The notes under the pieces were generated by a model. The model was not told where the DNA came from. It was given only the letters and a program-made list of their open reading frames with translations, and searched no databases. The position numbers were made by a program, and so were the translations under genes. Shown one piece after another: positions 1 through 12,239 of a DNA stretch of 64,000 nt (position 1 is its first letter; each line of letters starts with the position of its first letter). This DNA is from Desmodus rotundus. Taxonomy: Eukaryota > Chordata > Mammalia > Chiroptera > Phyllostomidae. The stretch spans positions 55,610,022 through 55,674,021 of the forward strand of contig NC_071396.1 of assembly GCF_022682495.2 (NCBI RefSeq), read 5' to 3'.

Positions 1-348
1 GTTATTAACAACCACACCTAAAACAAAAACAAAAGCAAACTAAGCAAACAACTAGAACAGAAACGGAACCACAGAAATGGAGATCAAATGGAGGGTTATC
101 AACAGGGAAGTGGAAGGGGGAGAGAGGGGGGAAAGGTACAGAGAGTAAGTAGCATAAATGGTAAGTAGAAAATAGACAGGGGGAGGGTAAGAATGGTATA
201 GGAAATGTAGAAGCCAAAGAACTTATATGTATGATCCATGGACATGAACTATAGGGGGGGGAATGTGGGAGGGGGGGTGGGCAGGATGGAGTAGAGTGAA
301 GGGAAATGGGACTACTGTAATCGCATAATCAATAAATATATTTTTAAA
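1..348 (+). mobile_element. HAL1-like / L1-type retroelement, 3' end only
   Basis: This is the 3' untranslated end of the same family as the longer copies at 15927-18025 and 40296-42191. It shares the start of the 3' region (GTTATTAACAACCACACC), the G-rich block near 240-310 and the terminal AATCAATAAATATATTTTTAAAA. It enters the window already truncated, so whether it is a full copy to the left cannot be seen. It abuts old L1M sequence on its right side. Confidence 0.85.
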
Positions 349-359
349 AGGCAATTTAA

Positions 360-845
360 TTTTTTTCAAATGGGTATAATATCTGGACAATATGCAAAAC
401 AAGAAATTAAAAATGGCCAGTAAGCATATGAAAACTCACTATTAATCTGGGAAATCAGTAAATACATGAAAATACATCAGTAAGAGAGAAACTCAGATTA
501 AAACCACAACGAGGTTACAATACATACATAACAGACTAGCTAAAATGAAACAGTCAAACAATACTAAAGATTGGCAGAATGAGAAGCAATGGAAATCATC
601 GTAAACTATTGTAAGTCATTTCAACCCCTTAGGGAAACAATTTGGCATTCTCTAGTAAAATTGAAAAAGATATACTTTTTGGTGAAGTTATTCTCTCCTA
701 CAAGACATTCACATTATTCTTGTAGATTATTTGTAATGGCCCCAAACTACCACAGTCCACAGATCAGTTTTGCTCAGAAACATAGCAAAATCAAATCTAA
801 TAAGGCATATTTCAAAAAACACATAATGACCACCTTGGGATAATC
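360..845 (+). mobile_element. Old L1M fragment (ORF2 C-terminal region)
   Basis: The stretch reads as decayed L1 ORF2 C-terminal sequence, with the familiar order 'AATGGCCAGTAAGCATATGA', 'ATTAAAACCACAACGAGG' and 'GGAAACAATTTGGCATT'. Stops occur in every frame. It is followed directly by a fragment from an earlier part of ORF2, so two L1M pieces lie in tandem here. Confidence 0.7.
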
Positions 846-2885
846 GCAAGAATAAAGGAATTATTTACAATAAGAAAATATGCAAATGTAATTTACCTCA
901 TTACAGGAAGGAAGTCATATGATAATTTCAACAAATGCAGAAAATTGTTTAATAAAATTCAATGAATAATTATACAAGAAAAGCTCTTAGCAAAATAGGA
1001 AAAGGAAGAAACATACTTAATGCCCTAAAAGATAGATACTAAAAACCTAAAATTAATATCACCTTTAATGATGAAAAGTTCAAAATATTCCATTTTAATA
1101 TCAAGATAGCTCCTTTCACTGCTTATGTTTAACAGCATTCCAATGATCCTAGCCAGGTGATAAAACAAAAAAGAGAAATTATTATTGGAAAATAAGGAAC
1201 TATCATTTTTTTCAAAGATGACATAATTATCTGTTCAAAAAATCCAAAAACAATGAAAACAATTTTAAATAAGTATTTAAAATAAGAAAATTTAACAAAG
1301 TTGCAAGGTACAAGATTGATATACAAGATCTGTTATGTTCCTATATATCAACAATAAGAGATTATAAATCACAGTTTTTTTTAAAACTGAATATTATAAA
1401 AATGTCAGTTTTCCACAGATTTATTTCTACATTCAGGACATTTTTTGCAATATAAAGATCTTGAGAATAGGCAAGACTTCCCTGAAGAAAGAATAAGGTA
1501 GCTGGTGGGGAGGAAAAAGGGGAGAGGAATCACTTCTGCTACTAGATATCAAGATGGCTTTTCAAATAAAGCCTCAATAATTAAAACAACATTACTATGT
1601 GTTAGAGCACAGATTAACAAATTGACCAGGAAACAATATGCAGAGCCAGAACACGAACCCATGCATCAGTAGCAACCTAATACATTACAGAGATAGACTT
1701 ATGAACTACTGCCAAAAAGGACTATTCAGTTAACAGAGCTGGGAAAAACAGTCTTCCACATTGGTGGACAGTGAAATTGTATTCCTTTTTCAGTTTATAC
1801 ACAAAAGTGATATTAAAAATTCCAAATATTTTAAAGGTTATGAAATCAAAGGCAAAATTTTAAGGTTTCTAAAGGAAAATACAGAATAAATATATAAACT
1901 CAAAGTGAAACATTATTTCAAAATCAACACACTAGAAGTACTAATTGTAAAAGAAATGTATAAATGTGGCTACATTAAAATTTACAGATTTTGTTTATCA
2001 AAAGACACCAGAAAGAATGAAAAACCTTTTCCTACCACAATGTAGGAAAAGGTACATGCACAACAATCAGTAGCCTTTATATATAAAGAGCTCCTACAAA
2101 TCAATGATAAAAAAAATAACAATACAATGAAAAAACTGGCAAAACATATTAATAGGAATTTCATTGAAGAGAAATGAAATGTTCCAGAAACCTAAACTGA
2201 TGATCAACTTTCAATAATCAGGAAATGCATAAAAATACCATTTTATACCCACTAAATAAGCAAAGGTTGATAATGCAATACTGACAATATCAAGGGTAGA
2301 TATTGCTGAAATATCTCTTAAACACAGCTCAACAGTATAAATTGGTACAACTTGGTACTGGAAAATGATTTGGCACTACCTTTTAAAAATGAACTTTTTA
2401 ATAGATTCAATGATCCAGCAATTACACCACCAGTCACATATTTTCAGAAACTTGCCCATGTGCATCAGAAGGCGTGCACAAACACGTTCCCAGCAGCAGT
2501 GCTGCTAACCACAAAAGACCACAAACAACTCAAATGGCCACTGCTAGGAAAATGAATAAATCATTTGCCATATACAGAGTGGGGCAGAAGTAGGTTTACA
2601 GTTGTGAATATGCAAAACACAGAGGTTATTCTTGCATTATTACTTAGTGCATTATTTTCCATATGAAGAACTGTAAACCTAATTTGCCCCACCCTGTATT
2701 TACACAATGAATTATTATACAGCATTGAAAATAAATGAACTCTAGCTATCACATCATCATGGATAAACCTTAAAAACAAAATAGTGAATTAAAAAACAAG
2801 TCACAGATCACATACAGTCTGTGATACCATTTTTATAAAACTCTTAGTTCTCTTCAAGGGTGAAAAGACAGTCATTTTCAAAAAA
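846..2885 (+). mobile_element. Old L1M fragment (RT region to 3' part), broken
   Basis: Heavily decayed L1 ORF2 begins near the reverse transcriptase region (coding remnants around 1010-1320 resemble the segment after the RT active site) and runs to the ORF2 end near 2700-2830, where the 'TACACAATGAATTATTATACAGC' type sequence is recognisable. A small MITE at 2575-2696 interrupts it. No frame is open for more than about 70 codons, so this is a fossil. The exact subfamily cannot be set by eye. Confidence 0.65.
2575..2696 (+). mobile_element. Mariner-type MITE, copy 1 (122 bp)
   Basis: The element is flanked by TA on both sides (2573-2574 and 2697-2698). Its ends form near-perfect inverted repeats about 28 bp long: the left starts CAGAGTGGGGCAGAAGTAGG and the right, read in reverse complement, starts CAGGGTGGGGCAAATTAGGT. 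The interior has no coding capacity. TA duplication and size fit a non-autonomous Tc1/mariner derivative. Two further copies lie at 26891-26988 and 44292-44413. It interrupts old L1M sequence. Confidence 0.85.
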
Positions 2886-3174
2886 ATCCCTCACAAAAAC
2901 CTAATGTCTTTTATTTCTCTAATCAGAATTATTGGAACTGATTGTGTGCAGAAAACCTATTATACCTTACTGTAATTCTCTTGGTTGGTTAAGTACATCT
3001 TAGAGGGAGCCAATTAGTGCACAGAAGGAAAAACTTTCTGAAAAACACTGTAAGTCTTTGGCACTGTCAGGAAACGGAAACTTTTGGTGACTCAACATGA
3101 ATAATTTAAAGAGAGTTACAATGAAAACCATAGATGGCCTACGAAGTTAAAAGGGCTATAAAGTTATCATTCTT
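2886..3174. other. No feature recognised
   Basis: About 290 bases of AT-rich sequence without a recognisable repeat or credible open frame. Confidence 0.5.
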
Positions 3175-3620
3175 AATCTCCCTCTATGTTCCCAACAACT
3201 CTTGTTGGCTCTGCCTTCAAAATACATCCAGCCCCACCTACCTCTCCTGACCTCCAAAACCACCGCCATCTCCCAGCTGGATCACAGTGAACACCCATTA
3301 ACCATCTCCCTTCATAAACCCTGGACCACCTCTCGCCCATACTCGGGTTCTTCTCAAAGTAGCAATAACAGTGGTCATCTGAAAATGTAATCCACACAAT
3401 CACTCCTCCAATCAACATCTGCTGTCTCCCCACCAGTGGCTCTGCTCTCTCCCTCACAGAGCACTAAACCAAGTCCTGCATGACTGTGGCCCAGAGCTGC
3501 TTCTCTGGCTTGACACTCACTAGTCCAGCCACATCAGCCTTTCTGCAATCCCTTATATGTGCAGAACAGACTCCCACCTCAGGCCCTTAGCATCTACTAC
3601 TAAATATCTAACCAAATAAA
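3175..3620 (+). mobile_element. L2 LINE fragment
   Basis: Pyrimidine-rich sequence follows the L2 3' region, including the 'CTCCAAAACCACCGCCATC' and 'CCAGCCACATCAGCCTTTCTGC' and 'CCCACCTCAGGCCCTTAGCA' segments. It is diverged and has no coding potential. Confidence 0.6.
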
Positions 3621-4894
3621 AATGGGTCTTCAGTGAACAAATGATACATGCCATGATCTAACATTTATGATGTAACCAATCCTGTGCACCTGTGATACAA
3701 TAAAACCACTGTAACTTGGCTGATGTAGAGAATATGTTATCTTCCTTTAAAGAATGTTTGGGCACATTTTACATACATGACTTGGAAGCCACCTACACAT
3801 TGTATTTTATACAGAATTGTCTAATAACCCAAAATATACTGTCTCGATAAGGCAATCAAGCATTCTGCAGAGGTTCTATTATGCACATACTTACATATAA
3901 CATCCTCTCGTGCCTCAGTCAACCTACCCATACTTTCTCCTCCCACATGAAGACGTGTGGTCTCTTTATTAAATACTCTTTCTCAGGAAATATGAAGGGT
4001 TCTAAGAAATGTGTTCCTAATGAGATTTTAAATGATCACCTGAACTTGGAGGAATTTCCCCTTTATCATAGACAGCCCCTCCTATTCTTTCAAAAGAACT
4101 ATCATCTCTGGCTATTAGCTGAGCATTTAATGGGCAGAAAATGGAAATGGAAGACAGGGAACCATAATTTAAGTTATGATCTGGCTTCTCAATTAAAGTG
4201 ATATTAAAAAGCAGTACACTCCTCCGCCTTAGCCCCCATGTACCAGGGTTTCAGAATGATCAGAATTCCTTCCCAGAAAGGACAATAATGAGTGCTTCAC
4301 CCAACACGACTTGTAGCAAACCAGAGTCCAGAGAAAATCGGAAAAGAAGCAGGTTTGGGAGTGGAGCACAAGGAAGGAGGCTTGAAAATTTGCTCTGTCT
4401 GTGCTGGCTGGAATTTATTCCTGGTCTCTGAGGAGTAAAAATTAGTGCTCTCAGACCTGATCTACCAGACCTTTGTAGGTCAGCCAGCCTTTGCTACGTG
4501 TGGCTTCTCAGGAAGACAGCTGAGCCCAGGAATGGCTCCTAACACCCGTTCCCTGGCCCAGGAGCTGAGAGAGAATGGAGCTGAGGGTGAGCCCCAGGGG
4601 TCCTTGGAACAAGTGTCAAGATAAATTTCAGTATTTAGGACCTTTGGAAAGGGGTGGATGAGTGAAAAGAGATTTTATTTCCCAAAAAGCCACTCTGAGT
4701 CCATGGGGAGTGTGAGGGTGGTGCACCTCTGCCTGCCTGAGTTAGAAAGTGCACCTCAGGCTGCAGAAGGGGCCACTGCCACTGTTCAGGCCAGCAGACA
4801 TAGAGTATTCCTGCATGATTGCATTATTCATAGGGTTACTGGAATTTTCAAAAGGAAAACACACACAGAGAATGTGGACCCTTGGGGCTTACCT
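3621..4894. other. No feature recognised
   Basis: The short open frames here (longest 106 codons at 3881-4201) show no family resemblance, no splice context and no codon bias that I can see. I regard them as chance. The stretch is probably unique sequence or very old repeat. Confidence 0.5.
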
Positions 4895-5062
4895 ATCTCC
4901 ACCATGACACATTCTGCCACGGATTAGCCATGCAGGCTGGGCCAAATCACTTAACTTCTCCATGACTCACTGTTCCTCAGGTGAGAGAAATGGATACATC
5001 ATCAGTTGTGCTTATCTCACAAGATCCTGGAGAAAACAGAGAGGAGTTGCTATGGCTGTGCT
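4895..5062 (+). repeat. MIR SINE fragment
   Basis: The order 'TTCTGCCACGGATTAGCC', 'GGCCAAATCACTTAACTTCT', 'GTTCCTCAGGTGAGAGAAATGG' and 'CTCACAAGATCCTG' follows the MIR core and 3' part in sense orientation. Confidence 0.6.
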
Positions 5063-5364
5063 CTATAACTAAAGCTCCATACCTGTGCCCTAGAGCATAA
5101 CTACTCCTTTCCCATTCCACCCAGTCCCCACTACAGAACTTCTCCAGAAGATGCTTAGTCTACTACTCTCCCCACCACCCCCTGAAGGAATCTTATCACA
5201 CAACAAAGCCTCTTGCAAGAAGTTAAAATGCCTAAAAGACCTTAGGCACACCAGTTGGTAATTCACTGTCTCAGAACATTACTCAGGTGTTAGTCAGTGA
5301 CCCAAGAATCCACGTGGCTGTGTGCCCACCTTGCTCCCAGGAAGGGGTACCATATATCTGGTCC

Positions 5365-5545
5365 TGCCATCTCTCCCGTTTATGAGCCATGTGACCTTGG
5401 ATACGTTCTATAACCTATCTGCTCCTCAATTTTACATTTGCAATGTTGGGATAATAAGGCTTCCCTCCTTTATCCTATAGGCGTGCAGGGTGTAAATCAG
5501 TAAGGCAATAAACATGTCAAGGCATCTCAAAAAACACTAAAAACT
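5365..5545 (+). repeat. MIR SINE fragment
   Basis: Sense-oriented MIR: 'TGAGCCATGTGACCTTGGA', 'CTGCTCCTCAATTTTACATTTGCAA', then 'GGGATAATAAGG' and 'GTAAATCAGTAAGGC'. The tRNA-like head is missing or too diverged to call. Confidence 0.65.
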
Positions 5546-5574
5546 AAAGTCTGTATCATAGCATTACTGTCTTC

Positions 5575-5705
5575 TCCTATTAAAATGTAAGCTTAGTGAG
5601 GACAGGGGGGTTGGGGTGTTTTAGTCACTGCTGTATTCTCAGCATCTTTCAAGAACAGTGCCTGGCAAATAATTCCATAAACATTTTTCAGTGAATGAAT
5701 AATTA
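5575..5705 (+). mobile_element. L2 LINE 3' end
   Basis: This is the typical L2 terminus: 'AAATGTAAGCTTAGTGAGGA', 'CACTGCTGTATTCTCAGCAT', 'ACAGTGCCTGGCAAATAA' and a terminal 'GTGAATGAAT' repeat. Confidence 0.75.
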
Positions 5706-6679
5706 ATACATGCATGTACTCTACATTATCACCAATACCCTTCCAAATGCTCATGTGAAAATTAAGGTCTAAAACTCAAAGTAACCTTTTTGCATACAGA
5801 CTAATTTATGTGTAATTTAACCTTTCAATGTACATATTATAGAAGCAATTTCTTCTCTTAAATACACAAAAGAAATAGGACATAGGAAATCACGCCCCAG
5901 GCTCTAAAGTGACTGTGGCACCTGCAAACAGGGTGACCACTCTTTGAAAATTTGGCTCTTGACATTTTCAGAACTAATTCACTAGTTGCACTATTCAAAA
6001 CCAACATCAAACAGGTAATAAGGGGAATGCTGAGGTACAGGAAATGAGGATCCACTAAGGCCTCCCTAAGCAGGAACTGAGATGATGAGTTGGGTCTTTG
6101 GTGAGTGCTGACAGTGGAAGCTCCTAAGTCCCACCTGCTGCCTCACCTCATCCCAAGAAGCTGCTCTTTGCCCCCGGGGTAAACACAGGCACCTGTCTCT
6201 TACACACAGTAAACAGTGAACACAGAAATGGTCACCACTGACACCCTTCTTAGAGTGGTAAGAAGGTATTTTTGGTAGTAACTACCAAAAACAAATAGAC
6301 TTAAAATTGTTCATGCCCTTTAACTCCATTAATTATAATAATAAGAAATTATAAATTACATGTCAATAAATAATAAAAGCAATAAAAAATTGACCAATTT
6401 TAGAACTAACCATTTTTAAACGATGACTACTAAAAAAAATCAAGATGGAAATAACATCCAGAAAACTACTTGGTCTTCATGGGCACAATCTCTCAAGTGT
6501 ACACAGCACTTGACAACTTACAAACCACAAATGTCCCATGAGATTCTACCTGCTCAGGGATACATGAGACTGAATACACCTTTTTTGCAAGTGGTATATG
6601 GGGTATACACATTGTGCAAATTAGGGAATATTCTCCATACAATTCAGGGCCTGCCTGTGGGCAAAAGTTGGCAGACAGT
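5706..6679. other. No feature recognised
   Basis: The stretch includes AT-rich DNA (6290-6420) and an open frame of 140 codons at 6423-6845 that runs into an LTR-like repeat and has no recognisable domain. I see nothing I can name. Confidence 0.45.
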
Positions 6680-7323
6680 TGTGGCAGGCAAAATTCTAAG
6701 ATCCCTACTCCCTGCTGTACACATCCTACATAAGGCTCTCCCCTTGAGTGTAAGTGAGGCTTGTGAATATGATGGATGTCACACCATGATTATGGGAGAA
6801 GCGACTTTTCATATGAAATTAAGATCTGTCATCAGTTTACTTTGAGTTAATTTGAGTTCATCAAAAAGGAGGCTATCCTGAGAGGGCCAGACCTAATCAG
6901 GTGAGCTCTTAAGAGCAGTCTAAGAAATTCAAAATGAGAGAGAAACTCTGCTCCTGACCACAAAGGGGCAAACTGCCACGGTGTGGAGAGAACGACCATG
7001 TGGCAGGTGTGATGGTGGCCTCTGGGAGCTGACCTCAGCCCCCAACGGGCAGCCATAAAAAAGCAGGAACCTCAGTCCCTTAGCTGCAAGAAAATGAATT
7101 CTGCCAACAACCTGACAGGGTCTGGAAGCAGGTTTTCCCCAGTGGAGCTCTTCAATGATGATGCAGCTGACCAAGACCTTCATTTCAGCTTGTGAGGCCT
7201 TGAGCAGAGAACGAATGGACCCATGCCCAACCCCTGACCCACAGACACTTTGAGATTATAAATATGTATTGTTTTAAGCCATTAAGTGTGTGGTAATTTA
7301 TTATACAGCAATTAAAAACAAAC
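6680..7323 (+). mobile_element. MLT/MaLR-like ancient LTR
   Basis: The sequence follows the general layout of mammalian MaLR-type LTRs: a start region with 'GGCAAAATTCTAAGATC', a middle with 'GAGAGGGCCAGACCTAATCA', and an end with 'TATTGTTTTAAGCCATTAAG' plus 'GTGGTAATTTATTATACAGC'. It is in sense orientation and strongly diverged. The subfamily is not resolved, and open frames on the minus strand here are shadows. Confidence 0.55.
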
Positions 7324-7951
7324 TTAATACAGAAGTGAAACAGGTTCTAGAATCAAATCACTAACTAGCCAGTGACAGATTTCCAGGGCCAATGTGCTGC
7401 ATTCCCTCCCCCAAGTCCCAGGTCTAAGATCTGAGTCAGTCTTGGCATGAACAGCAAACACTAACTCACATTTTCCCCTCCCTCTCTCCAACCGCAGCAG
7501 AAGCAAGGAGCCAGCAACAGGGAAGGTAAAGCACATGTCTACAGGATCAAGAAAAGCAGCTCCAGCCATCTCTAATGAATCCACAGGACTGCTCCACTGG
7601 CCATCGGATGAGACCTGGATCTGAGCTGGGAGCTTTGTGCCCCATACTCCCATACCATGCTATTGCCATTCTGACTTCCTAGGGGAAAAGGGAAATGTTC
7701 ACCAGGGCACTCAGTTACTGTCAAATCAAAATCTCTCTGGAGCAGATGCTTGCTGCCTTTGGGTCTCATTAGAGTAAATGGACACTGTTTTCCCTGCTTG
7801 TCACTACAAGAGGCAAATAAGAGTCTCTTGGAAAGTAATGCAACTACTTGTAGAGTAACTGTGTGAGATGCTTCCTGATAACCTGCAAACAGTCCCATTT
7901 GATGCAAAAGCCACATTCTAGCAGCCCCATAGCAGGAGACAGATTCTTCTC
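7324..7951. other. No feature recognised
   Basis: Sequence between two LTR-type elements. Two overlapping minus-strand open frames of 109 and 135 codons have no family resemblance, and one extends into the neighbouring LTR, which argues against a gene. Confidence 0.45.
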
Positions 7952-8771
7952 TGTTGGGAACCACCCTGCCTGGTTTCAAAAGCCGTAACCCCCTATGGCT
8001 AAGGCTGAGTGAGAGACCTTGGGACCCTAAGCCACTAAGGAGATAAACCTTATCTCCCTGGCAGGGGTACCACCTCTGCTCCCTTTACTTCACCCTGCTT
8101 GGCCCCAAGCCTGACTGGTTAGCCAATGACGGGTAAGATTCCTCAAAGGATGGATGACCTAAGACAGGCATGGTCACAAAGGTGCCCTCAGGGAAGGACT
8201 TGGGGGCTATAGAAAAAGGAGGTGATGGACCCTCACCCCTCAGCCCTGACATAGCCTGAGTCCTCATTCTGTATGCGAGAAGTCTCCTAATCTCTTGGCT
8301 GCCTTACTTCCCCTACCTGATTTAAGCCTGAAACAATGACAGAGGTGGGTGCAGCCCTGTGCTGGAAAGGGCAGGTTCCCTGGGGTGATCAGGCCTAAGA
8401 AAGAATACATAAAATCCCATGAAACCTGCTTGGCTAAGAATGCTCTCAGTTTTCTGATAAGAGTCCAAGCATGAAATGAGTTTGTTCCCCAAAGTTTTAT
8501 GGCCCTTTAGCTAACTGACCCTGACTCAGAATAAGCCCTCGTAGTTCCTTTGTATGTTATCTATTGTTTGATCCTTACTGCCTGACAATGATTGATGAGC
8601 TTTACTTATATTCCTGTGAAATTGAACCCAATAAAAGCCCATTGAAGAAAAGGTTCCTGGCCCTTCTCCTTTGAGAGATCAGCCACCTTTCCTCCCCAAG
8701 TAGATCATGTGTTGGTAGACTTATTCTCATCTGTGGCAGATAGGGATCCCTGTGGGTGGAGCCCTTCCACA
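7952..8771 (+). mobile_element. Solo ERV LTR, copy 1 (~820 bp)
   Basis: The element begins TGTTGGGAACCACCCTGCC and ends near CCTTCCACA, and it aligns along its whole length with the copy at 52588-53404. An AATAAA polyadenylation signal lies at 8630-8635. Flanking hexamers CTTCTC (7946-7951) and CCTCTC (8772-8777) match at five of six positions and look like an aged 6-bp target duplication, as expected for a class II (ERV2/ERVK-type) element. There is no internal proviral sequence on either side, so it is a solo LTR formed by LTR-LTR recombination. Confidence 0.85.
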
Positions 8772-8989
8772 CCTCTCCTTCTCCCACTGGGTGAGCACAG
8801 ATGCCCTGGCTCCGTTCAGCAACTGGGAGAAACACTAACACCATATAAAACATGTGAGCCCCCACCCCAACACCATGCAACCAAGTACACTATGCACATC
8901 AGCAGGGTGAGGTCAAGGTCTGAGAGAATGGGCCACCTTCCTTTCTCCCACATTCTGGGAAAGTTTGGGGAAAGGGAAACACAGACACA

Positions 8990-9655
8990 TTTGCCTGGAT
9001 GACTGCAATAGCCTCAAAGTCATTCTTCTTGTTCCCAGTCTTGCTGCCTCCAATCCCTTTTCTTCAATCAGCTGAGAGTCACCTTTCTAAAACTCAAATG
9101 TAATGAGACACATTCCACACACCCACATGTAAAACAAATATTGCTTAAAATTCTTCTGGCCCCTCTAGTTAAAGCCCAGACTCTTCAGCATGATGTGCAG
9201 GCTCTTCATGAGCCCTCATCCCTCCAAACTCTGTCATCTTGCACTCAGTGCCCCACCTCCTTTCAACTCACTTGGGATCCTTGAGACCCCCATAATCTGC
9301 CTCACCTCTATGCAACAAAATATGTTGTTTCTTCCACTCAGACAAGTCTTCCTTTACCTTCTTTCACCTGATTAACTCCAATTCACTCCCTTGAATCTTA
9401 GCTTAGAGTCATTTCCCCTGAAAAACCCTCTCTGAACACCTAGTTGTGGGTTAGGGCACCATACAAGGTGCTTCCTGTCCTCCCTGGCTATGGAAGCACT
9501 CAGCACGCCCTCATGGAATTCATATTCTCTCTCTCTCTCAACTGGAACTCATTGGCTTTATCCAGTTCACTGGTTTATCTCCATAACAGTATCTGACAGA
9601 GAGTAGGCATTAAAGAAATGGTGTTGAATAAAGGAAAGAACGGACAAGTGAATGA
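8990..9655 (+). mobile_element. L2 LINE fragment
   Basis: Long diverged L2 3' region: 'GGATGACTGCAATAGCCTC', then 'TCTAAAACTCAAATGTAATG', then 'CTTAGAGTCATTTCCCCTGA' and the terminal 'CAGTATCTGACAGAGAGTAG'. No coding capacity remains. Confidence 0.7.
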
Positions 9656-9689
9656 AGTCATTCTTTTAACAGATACATTTGCATATTCA

Positions 9690-10085
9690 AAGCCTTCCAG
9701 GATTAAACCTCAACCTGATTTCCCAACCTCTTCCACAACATCCCTCTACACTGTGTAGCATACGGCCAGACTGAGCAATTCATTATGTCCCTTCCATGCT
9801 ACCCGTTCCTGTTCACCCTATTCCCTCTATAAAAATGCCACACACCAGAAGTCTACTATAAAGACATCCCTCCATAAACACTTACTTGGTTCTGCCAACA
9901 CAGAATTAATTTCTGATTCTTCATTGCCCTTACAGCTGCTGTTTGTGCCTTTAGTTTAGCATTTTGGAGTTTTTGTCTTAGATTGTTTATGTGTACATCT
10001 CTTCAACTGAAGTACAAACTCCTTAAGGTCAATAACAATGTTTTAGTCATCAAAAAGCCTAAAATTGTTCCCAATAAATAGTTAC
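9690..10085 (+). mobile_element. L2 LINE fragment, second
   Basis: Pyrimidine-rich L2-like sequence ends with 'AAACTCCTTAAGGTCAATAACAATG' type sequence (written here only as landmark at 10016-10041) and 'CCCAATAAATAGTTACAG'. It is more diverged than the piece before it and may be a separate insertion. Confidence 0.45.
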
Positions 10086-10194
10086 AGTATTATGTAAACT
10101 ATAGCCCACTTTGTGCAAAATAATTGTGTGCTTTAATGTGGTTTTAGTATTAAACGTACAATGTCAATAATAATCATGTTTAAAATAAAAACAG

Positions 10195-10425
10195 TAATAA
10201 TAATATTTACTACATACTAACCGCATACCATGCACCAAGCTCTGGATGAATGCTTTATATGTATTCTTTGTGATCTACTAAAAAATGTATGGTGTATATT
10301 CGTGTCCCCACTTTACAGATGAGGAAACTGAAAATTAATTTATGGAAGCTAATAAAAATCTCATAGTGAGCAAGAAGCAGATCAAAAATTTAGACTCAAG
10401 CCTGGCTGGCCCCAGTGAGTGACCT
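10195..10425 (-). repeat. MIR SINE, antisense
   Basis: Reverse-complement MIR: 'CATACCATGCACCAAGCTCT', then 'CCCCACTTTACAGATGAGG', then 'AGTGAGCAAGAAGCAGATC'. Confidence 0.75.
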
Positions 10426-10914
10426 CCTTCCACTAACAATGTTTCTGGCCATTCTGGTCATTCATGAAATATGGTTCTAAAAGTTTGTGCCATTTCAAGT
10501 GTTACCCTTCAAAGTGAGGCCAGGCTTTACTTTTTTCCACAGGATGTTACTGTGCTTGAAATGAACCTGGCCTACAAAGTTTCACAGAGCATTTTCTGGG
10601 GTTGGGATCATGCCTCCTCTGGCTAATGGGCTCCAGGCTATCAGTGAGTGGCCCCTTAGGGAGAGACATGCTGCCCTAATTCAGACATCCATCAGTGATA
10701 CCCATTAACTGGGCAACGTGGAGTCTCTTCCTGGTCCACAGTTGAGTATCTGGCTCTAAAATGTCCAAATCAATAAACCTGTGGTAAAAGAAATGCCTCT
10801 GCATGCTTAGCCACTGAGTGATGAGTGTGAACTCTGCCAGGAAAATTCAAGAAATGGGGGGGGGGCGGCATGGCTGGTCACATGACAGCAGCCAAGGGGC
10901 GGGGCTCAGCATTT
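10426..10914. other. No feature recognised
   Basis: About 490 bases with no recognisable repeat. A G-run at 10857-10866 is the only low-complexity feature. Confidence 0.45.
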
Positions 10915-11168
10915 TGTCACATCATACTGGGTTATTTTCTAAGTACCAGGCACTGTGCTAAGCACTTTATATTCATTATCTTACTTACTCCATACAACTC
11001 AATGTAAGTGTTGTTATTATACCCAATATAGAAATTAAAAAATGGACACTGGTTAAATAACACTGATTAGGTCACCCAGCTAAGAAGTAGAGGAGCAATA
11101 ATCAAGCACAGGTCTGTCTATCTCCATAGCCCATACTCCTGACCATTTCCTTACACTGCTTCTGATTA
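10915..11168 (-). repeat. MIR SINE, antisense, nearly full length
   Basis: Reverse-complement MIR: 'AAGTACCAGGCACTGTGCTA' followed by 'AGCACTTTATATTCATTATC', 'GGTCACCCAGCTAAGAAGTA' and 'CCATACTCCTGACCATTTCC'. Confidence 0.85.
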
Positions 11169-11694
11169 TCTACCCATCTCTGTCCATATCTTACACTGAC
11201 AATCAGCATCACCCAAGCTTATGCCTAAAGAGCAGGCTCAGAATTGTTCTTTTTCTGCATAAATGCTCAGAACAAACAAAGAGAGCCCCCAGGCACACTA
11301 GCCTAAATAACTTCTCACTCCAGGGGCATTCAGATCCCAAAGCTACTTTCCCAAGCATCTGAGTGTTTGTCCCAAATCCTGACCTACTTCCAACTTGTGT
11401 AATTATATTGTCTTTCTAATTGCCCTTGGCTGTTCCATGGGTGAAACCATACCCCTGCCTGTCCTCAGCAACCGAGCAATGTTGCTAGGCAGCCATTAAA
11501 TAGCTGTTCTATGAACCAGAAGAGGTAGATACATATCTAAATGGAATGGAAACATTCTTTGTGAGTTTCACAACTTAAAACAACAGAAAATTACCTGGGA
11601 GTTCTTTTGGGGACAAAGATTCCAAACTTCAAAGATGTGTACTCTTAAAGAATAAACCAAAGGATCAAATGGTGGAGCCTTTGGAGAGGTATTA
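11169..11694. other. No feature recognised
   Basis: No repeat or coding feature recognised. Confidence 0.45.
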
Positions 11695-11706
11695 CTGAAT
11701 TTATAT

Positions 11707-11912
11707 GTGTGTGTGTGTGTGTGTATAAATATATATATGATTTTATTTATTTATGTTTAGAGAGAGGGGAAGGGAGGAAGAGAGGGAAAGAAACATCAAT
11801 GTGTGGTTGCCTCTCACGTACCCGTTACTGGGGACCTACCCACAACCCAGGCATGTGCCCTGACTTTGGTTCACACGATGGCACTCAATCCACTGAGCCA
11901 CACCAGCCAAGT
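11707..11912 (-). repeat. VES-type bat SINE, copy 1
   Basis: Antisense copy. Its tRNA-like head is at the right (CACTGAGCCACACCAGCC, 11891-11908) and its tail is at the left, where it has become a TG/AT-rich simple repeat. Flanking duplications CTGAATTTATAT (11695-11706) and CTGAATTAATAT (11913-11924) differ at one base, which fixes the element borders. This tRNA-derived SINE type is characteristic of bats. Confidence 0.85.
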
Positions 11913-11924
11913 CTGAATTAATAT

Positions 11925-12239
11925 ATTTTTAAATGCAAATAATTTCTTTGGAGTTGAGATAATCATTCTTTCTCGTCTTCCAGGCTATTTCCATTATTTC
12001 CAAATTTTGTATTTTCATCAAAACCATTCTATTAATGGAAGGAGGAAGTCAAGTGTTCAACACAGGACACCATCGAGCAGAGAATAAGCCTCACCCACTT
12101 ACAGGATCTGAATAAAGGTCGCTAGGCCTCATTTAGGAAGTTCGACCAAGGGTTCCTCCAATCGGAATACTTCACATTTGATTCAGGTCAGAATCTAATC
12201 ATGAAAAGATGATCAGTCCTCAGGGTCTTTGGACACACT
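11925..12239. other. No feature recognised
   Basis: About 315 bases without a recognised repeat or gene. Confidence 0.45.

Noticed and set aside
2024..2053. 11-bp hairpin (ACCTTTTCCTA / TAGGAAAAGGT)
   Set aside because: Short arms in AT-rich, decayed L1M sequence; expected by chance in a window of this size.
6269..6291. 10-bp hairpin with 3-base loop (TTTTTGGTAG / CTACCAAAAA)
   Set aside because: Too short to stand out, and no flanking structure or repeat supports a function.
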